Assembly (NCBI GenBank): GCA_030549495.1
Contig: JAUIRK010000561.1
Location: 69,501 to 133,500, forward strand
Source of the DNA: Nectonema munidae
Lineage: Eukaryota; Nematomorpha; Nectonematoida; Nectonematidae
DNA: 64,000 nt
Direction of reading: 5' to 3'
Under the pieces are notes generated by a model. That model was not told the DNA's origin, did not search any database, and worked only from the letters and a program-made list of their open reading frames with translations. This document shows positions 1-9,300 of the stretch, one piece after another; within the stretch, counting starts at the first letter, position 1; every line of letters starts with the position of its first letter. Made by a program: the position numbers and the translations under genes.

Positions 1-1600
1 GACGCGGTATGTCTAATTTTTTCAAAGCAAAATTTTCTTTACTTTTTTTTCTCCTATTCTAAGTTATTTACAATGTTACGATGGATCATATGCAGCTCGC
101 TATCCTTAAATTGTTTGATATGCGAATTTTACAAACTTCTTCACCTTCACCATAAATAAATTATAAATTAATTTTTATGATATCAAAAAATATATTAGAT
201 GGTAATTCTATTTATATATATTTTTCACATTGGATGCTTTTATAAGTACTTCATGCTTCATTTTTGGTTCACTGTCCAGATCAAACAGGATGATAGATTC
301 TACTCATATATGACATTTTAGTTTAAAAAAATTTCATTGAAAAGTTCAGAAATAAAATCAGTTATAGCTGGTGCATATTCTCAACTCAGTGAGTGTAAAT
401 ATCTAAGTCAAAATTGGTTCTGCTCTCCATTTAAAATAATCAAATAAGTGTTTCATAGTATTTTTAAATACTCAAATTTTTTTTAGAATTGAACTCGCAA
501 TCAATAAATCTCCGCGAAAAAACTCTGAACCTTTTTAGAAAAGTGTACAAATATATACATCCGCAACAGGATCAAGAATAGAGGATGAAGTAAGAGAGCA
601 AAGAATCCTTTCCGTGATAAACTTCATACTGCAGCTGTTTCATTTCCTGATAATAAAAAAAATGGCACAACCACAAAAAATTTTTCCTTTTTTTTCTTTC
701 GACTTCTATTATAATGTTTTCTCTTTTAAAAATTTTGCCTTTCTTGAAATAAAGAACTGTTCATTTTTTTGCTCAAGTTTCTCTGATATCAAAAGTATAC
801 AACATAGTACTCCTCTTGAAAAACGATGGAAGTTTGTTCCTCTTTTTGGCATAGTGTTCAACTCCAATTTGAAGATTTAGTATCGACGACGGCTTTAGAA
901 ATGTGGACACCAAAGTCCTTGCAATGAGGATACCTTTAATTTTGACGGAAATATAATTTGCTTTATCTAAACTAATCATAAAGTTCTCGGAACTAGAGTA
1001 AGAAAACAATTTCGTTGTATAAGAGGACTATTACATTCTTTGAAATGTTAAATGAAAAGTACTATTTTTAATTCATTCAAAAATGTTTACTTTGTTTCTC
1101 GTTATATTCTTGTTATCTTAGCAAAGTAATTTTTACAATTTACACTAAAAATTGAACAAATTTTTATCGATTCATTTTCAATAAAAAAATTCATATTTTC
1201 TTAAAAATTTTTTTCCCATTAAATTTTCTCTACATTACTAATTATTTTTTATGTAAATTTTTAGTTTTAAATATTTTTTCTATTTTCAGGTCAATTTTTA
1301 ACTATAAAATGTCAATAAATTGACAATTTTTGAGACAATTTTTAACTCTTTTCGTTGAAAATTGTGAAATTTTGATTTTGATTGACAGCTTTTGACATGG
1401 ATGAGCAGCATTCTACCTACTTTGAAAATAGTATCAAAAGATGCAGTTTAGCATTTTAAGAAACTTCATGAAATTTCAAGGTAGTATATTTAACAAACTT
1501 TTTGTATACCTTCTCCTTTATCATATCTTTTCAATAAAACAAAGCATACGTTTGGAAACACAATTAAAATTTTATTTGGAAGGCCATATGTAGCAATACT
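1..1600. other. AT-rich stretch, nothing recognised
   Basis: This stretch is AT-rich with many homopolymer runs. The open frames present are short, low in complexity and resemble no family I know. I see no terminal repeats, tRNA-like boxes or splice-supported exons. From about 1610 to 1800 base composition becomes more balanced for roughly 190 bases, but I cannot assign that patch to anything. Confidence 0.5.
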
Positions 1601-2584
1601 GGATTTAAAATATTTACCCACACGCTATGTCAACATCTAAAGAATGGAATGGTCGGCCAGTGACTTGACTTGGAACTGCCCTAGTTCCAAGTGTTCCAAA
1701 TCTCGCTACTTAGCTGACACAAGTAAACAAAACGACAGGCTGACCTATTCTAGGTTGTATCGATTACACGGTACTCGATGTACCATCCCTAAGTCCCCTT
1801 CCCTTTTTTGATTAATTAAGCACCGTTTCCAATCCGAAGGAAAAGAGCATTTGGGGTCGAAGGGTGAGTTGGAGCTGGTTCACCCAAAAATATGTATCCG
1901 CGTATTGAAAAACAATGTGATCACTCTTTTAAACAAACGCCATAAAGTGGATGCAATTGTTTGGAAAAACCATAAAAACGGATTTTCGTTTTTGAGGAAG
2001 AAATTTTTAAATGATATTTTATATATAGAGTTTTTTTCAAGGGCATTGTTATTGAAATTGAAAGATATATATTCTATTCAAATTCCCAAAGTTATATACA
2101 TCGAAAGTCAAAAACTTTTCAGAAATATATTGAGCTATAATTTTTTGGAGTGATTTCCTTCATGAATTGCACCTTGTTTATACTTCCTCGGTGTATAATT
2201 TCAAATCTAAGATTAAGGAATATCGCATTCATCAATAGGATGCAACGTGCAAAAAAGCATATAAATTGCTATGCTTGTCAAAGTGAGTCTTTTTATCATA
2301 AATTTTTTTTTCTTTGTGTTTTCATATGTATTTCTTATTAAGTTGACACTTATTTCAATTCTTTTCTTTTGTTGATAACCATTTAAACCCAATCTATAAA
2401 TGTTTTCTTTGATATTATTAGTGTGCTTTAAATATATATCAATGAAATTAACATTTACAGTTCTACATATTTGTACATATATTTTATATAAATAATTTTT
2501 GTAACATGTGTGTTTTCTCTTCTTTGTATATTTTTGTCGTGTTAATGCTTGTATCATGATTAGTGTAAAATTTATAAACCTGTA

Positions 2585-2745
2585 TATATGCTTTTCATCT
2601 CAGCGGCTTAAGGCCTTTTGGATATCCTCGCGTTTTAAGATTTATTATATTTAGTTTTTTTGTCGAATTAATGAACAGCTAATTTATTTTTCTGTCATTT
2701 AGTATCGTTTATTTTGCCAAATAAACTTCTTCTTCTTACTTCTAA
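2585..2745 (+). repeat. possible LINE 3' end with CTT tail
   Basis: An AT-rich segment ends in an AATAAA-containing stretch followed at once by a short CTT repeat (about 2723-2740). An AATAAA plus simple-repeat tail is how many non-LTR retrotransposons end. No reverse transcriptase is readable upstream, so this is only a suggestion based on the tail. Confidence 0.25.
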
Positions 2746-3401
2746 GAGCATATTTTGTTTCTCATTGAGGCATGGATATCGATTCCCTGAGAACAACAAA
2801 CAACTTTTATTCATTTAAAATAAAATTCGATTCCCGTCCAACTGATTTAGGTATTAATAAAAGAGTGAGAATTCAAAGGAGAGACAAAATTACGGAAATT
2901 CAAACGAATTTCTAAATAAAGTTAATTCTAAAGATTAATTAATGCACTAACCAGCAATTAACTAAAAATAAAAACAAACCAAATGAACAAACTAACTTCA
3001 CCTTGGATTTGTTACTCCTTTGAAGAGTATTTAAGAAGTGGCAGATTTTGTCAGTGCGTTTGACTTCTATTTAATTGTATCAGTCCTTTGATCCCACCCC
3101 GCCCACCATATCAAATAGACTATTTTGCGTTATTATAAATTCAATTAATATTGTCTTAAGATGTATGGAGAAATAAGAAAAGAGATGAATATCAACAAGG
3201 ACGATTGTAATTAAAATCATATCTTAGATTAAAATTGATTTCTCTCCCAAATTTTATTTAAAGGTATAGTTTTTATCCAATCAGGTGTGTTAGAACGCTA
3301 AATCGTTTATTGATTCAATTTCTTGTGATATTGTGAAAGAATTTATAAATATTTGTTGCTTCATAATTTTGAAATTATTTGCACCAAGTTTCTGCACCAA
3401 A

Positions 3402-4268
3402 ATGAATATTCTTCTCTTCTTGACGCAAGCTCTGATCGTTGTAAACATTCTAGTGAACTTTGTTTTATCCATCCTACCGGTATTTTTCTCGTTTCTACGA
3501 AATCCCTTCTGCTTCCTCCTCTCACAGTATTTTATCTCAAACTTTCTCTCATTTTCCGTCACTCACGTTTGCTTCTACACCAAAAATCATATCAAATACG
3601 TCAATTTTCTTTGCATCGGGTGCTACTTCGCTGACCAAACGTTGACGACCATTAAACTTTACGTTGTGCAGGCCATTTCAATATGCAACTTCGTCATCAA
3701 CTTCAAGCCACTCCTCTTCTCTAAGTTGTATACGTGGAAAGTCTTGTTGATTCACATGCTGGCGAATGCTTTCTTCAACGTATTCCTTTGGTTCCTGCCA
3801 TTCATTCTAAAAAGTTCACTTCTTTCGGACTATCAGGATGGAGTATGCTTAAATCCTTACTCCGTTCCTAAGCTCGCGTTATACCGATCCCTTGTTAACT
3901 ACCTATTTCCGATCGTTATTTTCATCTCTTTCAATACAGCGTCACTTCAAAAAAATGTATCCAAAATAAGAGATTGTGAAAGACATGAGACAAATGCGAG
4001 ACACCCTATTCGCTACAAGCGCTCCCTCTACATAGAGATCTGCCTACTTCTTTCAGTCCTGCTTTGCTTCGCCCCATACTTGATTCTCTACTTCTTGCTC
4101 TACCTGCAACACCCATTTGTGACGACTGTCAATGTGCCTGTCAGTCTGATTGAGGGAATTGCCTTCTTCTGCTGCACAATCTTTCTTTTCTTTTCTTATG
4201 AAAAGTACGCAAAATGCTTCTTCAAAGTCAAAAACTTTTTTCGGCCAAAACGTAGGGTGTTTGTGTGA
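3402..4268 (+). CDS. orphan seven-transmembrane protein, class A GPCR-like, single exon
   Basis: This 288-residue protein begins at an ATG with A at -3; the open frame continues upstream only from a GTG. Seven hydrophobic segments are visible at about residues 4-32, 38-58, 71-98, 113-136, 160-182, 209-233 and 245-267. Class A GPCR features include cysteines at the start of helix 3 (C71/C74) facing C149 in the second extracellular loop, W112 at helix 4, P170 in helix 5, a CFAP variant of the CWxP motif in helix 6 (P225), and a basic intracellular loop 3 (188-208). The DRY motif after helix 3 and NPxxY in helix 7 are not canonical, and the N-terminus is very short. The tail after helix 7 is basic (KCFFKVKNFF...). 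It is probably a plasma-membrane receptor, possibly for a peptide or chemosensory ligand; the ligand is unknown. An AATAAA follows 102 bases after the stop. It could also be another kind of seven-helix protein. Confidence 0.7.
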   Translation: MNILLFLTQALIVVNILVNFVLSILPVFFSFLRNPFCFLLSQYFISNFLSFSVTHVCFYTKNHIKYVNFLCIGCYFADQTLTTIKLYVVQAISICNFVINFKPLLFSKLYTWKVLLIHMLANAFFNVFLWFLPFILKSSLLSDYQDGVCLNPYSVPKLALYRSLVNYLFPIVIFISFNTASLQKNVSKIRDCERHETNARHPIRYKRSLYIEICLLLSVLLCFAPYLILYFLLYLQHPFVTTVNVPVSLIEGIAFFCCTIFLFFSYEKYAKCFFKVKNFFRPKRRVFV

Positions 4269-4369
4269 GGACTGAAGTTTGGATGTCATATCTCCCCCTC
4301 TATCTCTCTCTCTCTTTTAAAACTTTCTATGTTAACTTTTGAAAACTATTATTCTTGTTCTTTTGTATG

Positions 4370-4375
4370 AATAAA
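4370..4375 (+). terminator. polyadenylation signal of the 7TM gene
   Basis: A canonical AATAAA lies 102 bases after the stop codon of the seven-helix protein, on the same strand, which gives a plausible short 3' UTR. Confidence 0.5.
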
Positions 4376-5129
4376 CTTTACTCTTTATCGAATATTTTAC
4401 TTATTTGTAACATATGTGCACATAATTTCCAAATATAAAAGGGCAAAGAGCAGACAACAAAAATAGAATGATAACTGATCTCCCACGAAATTCAATTTTT
4501 TCTAATTCACATAGAAGATAAAGCCAATAATAAAGAAAGGATTCGAAGATCTATCATAAAAGCGTTATATGTTTCATAAAAAAAGTTTAAATTTACTTCG
4601 CTTTCAAACTATAGTATTGAAAATTAACATATTCGACTGAACAATTTTGATTCAATATGATTTTTTTATTTTTAATACTCTGAAAAAAACTATTGGGGTT
4701 TTTCATTTTGTACCTTTTTTGTAGGTTCACACCTGACTAGTGACCATGGATGAATTGAAATTCAAAAATGATTTATCCAATTTTCCATCATAAAGTATGA
4801 TGTAGGTATGCTGTATCATAGTGGGAGATTTGAATTCTATTTCAAATTTTCTATCAGGCAGAGTAAGAGATTTCAGCCATCTACTCGCTCACCCTAAATG
4901 ACAGAGCGTGAGTAATGTGATGAAATGAACAATACCAAAGTTTCCTTCTCATGCTGATATAGGAATATGTTTATTAAGGCATGTGTAAGGTAATTATTAG
5001 TGGGGGGCGCAAAAGAAACATTGCAAACAAAGATGTTTTGGAGTTAATAAGGCAGAAAATTGGTCTCGCTTCCATTTTTACGCACCACATACGCAATCTC
5101 CTCGTAGACATATTGTCGTTGAGAAAATG

Positions 5130-5219
5130 CCTCTCTCTCTCCCTCTCTCACACACACACATGCACACACACACATACACACACCCACACATACACACACA
5201 CCCCCCCACACACACACAA

Positions 5220-5250
<31 letters not shown>
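5130..5250. repeat. (CT)n/(CA)n microsatellite
   Basis: A short CT run leads into about 100 bases of imperfect CA dinucleotide repeat, with interruptions such as a run of seven C. Long open frames across it on both strands are repeat artefacts. Confidence 0.95.
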
Positions 5251-6057
5251 AATGGATATTTCGCCGAAAATGTACATTCAATTTGACAATTTTTGTAGAC
5301 GTATTTGTAGCAAATTTAGAAGCTTCTGCTCTATACAAATCTGCAGCCTTTCTTTTATTAGTGATAACTTCTATGCACACGTTATGTGATGAATAATTTT
5401 ATCTACTAGAAGTTACATGACAAATGGTCCATTAGGCCAAATCTCCGTTAGCTAAAATTTTTGCTTGGCCAAATTTACACTTACAAATATATTCATATGG
5501 ATATTATTTCCTCATTTTCTTTTGTTTGCATTTTCCGAACAGTTATTTTCTTAGTAAAGAATATATTTCACATAAAAAGCAATCTTCGTGAAAAATAAAA
5601 TAATAAAACTCTTGTGAAAAGAGAATTGATAATAGTATACATATATATATATATATGATATTAACGTGATATACTAAAAAACATTTTTCAAAATTTCAGC
5701 TTCTTTCCAAAGTTAGAGGTTCGAATGCCCTACGGCTCCAAATTTTTGGATTACCCTCTCAGTGACTTTGTGCTTCGTCACTTGAAGTTGACTTCTGGAT
5801 ATCTTTCGAAAAAAATTTTATAAAAAATATCCAAAAAAAGACTTTAAAATGGAATAAAACATTGCTACATATACTAAACCTTAAATATAAATGAAATATT
5901 TCAAATTAGCAAAGATTGTATGGACAAATTTTTAATTTAAAAAGTGCAAATTCTGAAACAGAAAAAAAGATTCCATTTAAAAATGGAGATCACCAAGATA
6001 AATTTATCAAAACGAATTCACATATCGTCGCGAAGGAATCGTTCTCATATAGTCTAC

Positions 6058-6063
6058 TTTATT
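6058..6063 (-). terminator. possible polyadenylation signal of the homeobox gene
   Basis: AATAAA on the minus strand, about 185 bases beyond the TAG stop of the homeobox gene. It is a reasonable 3' UTR end, but AATAAA is common in DNA this AT-rich. Confidence 0.3.
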
Positions 6064-6247
6064 TCTCAAAATATCAGAGTATAATAGATATGTTAAATAT
6101 AGAAAGATTTGACAAATTGGCAAGGAGTATATATGGTAGCTAGAATTGCTATCTTTCTTTGTACAGAAGTTCATGTTTCCAAACATATTCCACGGATTTT
6201 TGAAATCACGCATGATCACTATTTATAACGTCCTGTGTTGTTATAGG

Positions 6248-6310
6248 CTACGAAACGGTAAGACTTTCTTTTTTTTCCTTCACTCTGCGATTTTGATACC
6301 AAATCTTTAC
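6248..6310 (-). CDS. homeobox gene exon 3 (recognition helix end, stop)
   Basis: Preceded on the minus strand by a pyrimidine/T-rich acceptor ending TTTTAG, this 63-base exon opens at homeodomain residue 45. It reads [14 protein letters not shown], then seven more residues and TAG. It holds W48, N51 and R53, the invariant residues of the recognition helix. The Y at position 49 is unusual. The exon is too short to show up as an ordinary open reading frame. Confidence 0.88.
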   Translation of the reverse strand, partial: VKIWYQNRRVKEKKESLTVS

Positions 6311-9300
6311 CTAAAATAAAGAGAGCATTCGTTAAAAAAAATTGAATACAGAACTTTTCTATCAACAATTTAGAAGTCCATGCAAATTCAGTCAGAAAGC
6401 TAGCTTGACAGAATACAACTAAATGAAGCGTTAGACAATGCTTTATTCGTGAATCTATTTTTTTGTCATCGTTCTCGCAAAGAGATCAGAGAACACACCA
6501 GTTTAATCTTTGTAAAAGATTGGAACAGTCTGGGCGAATATGTGGTGAATTCTCCTCCTTCATTTACACATCATTTCACAACGCCTTGATTTTCTGTGGA
6601 AGGAGGCCAAAAGGTTACTTCCTCCCAGCCAATCACATCGACACTAAGCGTCTTGTACATTCATCTTTTTTTTTCTTTTTTTAAATTTGATGCGATGTCT
6701 ACAGTCAAATCAGACTTTCTCTTTTTCCGTTAATAAATTGTGTTATGCTATGACTCCAAATTCCAACATCATTGAATTCTTTTTGGGTTAATTGTGATGA
6801 GTATACTTTTTAGAAGGAAATGAGATTGTTTCATAAAATTATTTGCTACATGAGTTATATATATTTTCGTTGAAAAAGTAGAAAGTAAAGTTGCAATACC
6901 TAAATACGAATGAATAGTTTTGCTATAGTGATTGTGAAGTAAAATCTTTTTTTTATTTATTTTTCCTTATGTTCAAAAATTTTATCTACGTGCCCAGAGA
7001 TTACTTCACCCACTTTCGCTAATACCCAAACGAAAGTATTAAGTAAGATACATTCAGAATTTTTCATTTACGAAAGAGTTGTTCAGAGATGAACCCTGTA
7101 ACTTAACGTCCGCTGTAAAGCTAGTAAAGATGGAGGAGAACTGAAAATGTATGCTCAAGTATCTTTTTATGGAATAGGATTCAATAAAAAGATACAGAAG
7201 ACTCTTCCATTTTAAAATCGGAAACAAAGGCTTTGTGTTTAATCGTCTACCCATGGGAGCTGCATTTGCTTCCGGCGTACTTAAGTTTGTTATCAAGAAA
7301 GTTCATTCAAAAAATATTTTTCAAAGTTAAAACAAATATATCAATGAAGAATGTATAATTTTTGGAGAGGGTATAAAATTTTTGTTGAGTTTTTATTCAG
7401 AATTCTTTTTCTTACTGTTAAATTACACTTTTTCTTATTATAAAAAAATTTAATCTCTATTTTAGAGAGAAATCAAAAAAATTGCAGAATAAAAGTCATG
7501 TCATGAGTGACTGAATTTGCATTCTTCTTAAAGTATTTTGATTTCTAGTTTCTATCGAATAAACATATTAAAAAACATAAACACAATGCTAAACTTGCAA
7601 GCTTTTGAAATTTAAATTCTTCTCTGCTTTAATTTTAAAATGGCTGATGTTGGTACTTACTCTACTCCTCTATCATGTAGAACACAATACGCTACTTTTT
7701 TTTATTAAGCAAAAGATACTCATATAAAAAAGATTACTATAAGAAACTAATGAACTGTTTGAAAAAACATTGTTACCCTATCCACTATCCCTCCTTTTCT
7801 AAAGTCTTTCTCCTCCCTCCTCTTTGGCCTTGAATATTGTGTTTCTGCTTGATACCATTTATTTTTACTGTCCACATGATATATTCATTTTTGACTATAT
7901 ACATCATGTTTAATTAACAATAAATTGAATTGAATTGAATTGAATTGAATTGAATTGAATTGAAACATTTTAACACATGATTTGCCTCTCGCATATAAGC
8001 GAGCTTAACGGTTATTGGTTTGTTTGTTGCTATACTGAACACGTCCGGGTTAAGCCTTTATTTTTAGGCATAAAAATATCGATTTTACGCGTTTTTTAAC
8101 GTGTTTAAACAAAATCTATACGCAAAATAAGGGCAAAATTTTGCGTTTAAAATCTAAACATTTTCTTACAGTGCAAACGGTAAAAAAAATTACGTTATAT
8201 AAAAGGGGAAGTGGGTATTTTGGGTTACATTTTATTTTTTACAATTTACTTTTGTCTCTCTAAAATTCGGATTTGTTAAATACATTTTTATACATAATAT
8301 AGCTTTGTTCATTTAAATAAGAAATTTTGATTATATATAGTCTCCGATGATGGTCTCAGTTTCAAAAAGTTTTAGCACTAAGACATATTAAATGGGGTTA
8401 TTCAATGCATCGACAAAATCTCAAAGAATATATTAAAAGAAATCCAATCGAAAATGCGCTCTTCTCCTTTTTAATTTGTGACAAAACCCCCAAATGAAAG
8501 TCTATAGTATCCTTAAATTAGTCTTCAAGGCAACCAAAGTTTGTATCCTAAAAAGAGAAAATCTATATACTTACTTGTTTTTCAGATAAAGACAATCGAT
8601 TCGAAATTTCAATTCGCTTTAATCTAGAGAGGTATTTGGACTTGGCAAATTCGTTCTCCAATTGCATCAACTGTTCCCCCGTGAATGCTGTCCTCAATTT
8701 CTTACAACTTTCATAACTTTTGTGGTATTCTTCCATTTCTAAAATAAATTTTAAATAAAGCAGAAGAGATCCAAAATTTTCAATTATTGATCAAAATTTC
8801 TTCTTTGAGATAAGTTAAACTGCAGGGTTTCTCAGCCGTGCGGGAATCCCCCTCTTTCAATAACTTACTTTTTACATAGGAATTTAAAAAAGTTAGAACT
8901 TCAATCCATTTTAATTATAAATCTCAACTGAAAGATCACTTATTGTCCGGGATAGAGGATTTGCTTGAGCATTTGAAAAAATAGAGGAATAAATGATGAA
9001 TCCTTTTTTTGTAATATGGAATCAGCAGAATAAAATTTTTAGGAAGCATTTATTGAATATAATTGAAATACTTTAATTAAAATTAAAATTTGAGAAAAGT
9101 GAACGAACGATTTTAGGCATATTTTTACTTCAAAATGGGCGATTTTTGAATTATTACGGACCTCATTGTGCGATTAACTCAAAGAGGTTGACACAAACCC
9201 TGAGTTAAATGGCGATATGTGCGTGCAATTATTTTACCAAATAGTCCAAATAGACAATTTAAGTCCCCATATTTTCCAAATGCACAATTTTTTCCTTAAA

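Noticed and set aside
1851-2153. 100-codon plus-strand frame
   Set aside because: It starts at TTG, matches no family I know and shows no splice or polyadenylation support.
5044-5396. Long open frames rich in Cys/Val or His/Thr
   Set aside because: They are readings of the CA microsatellite and start from chance codons.
5700-5830. AGAGGTTCGAATGCCCT resembling a tRNA T arm
   Set aside because: It matches a B box, but no A box or tRNA fold lies upstream; possibly a SINE scrap, not enough to list.
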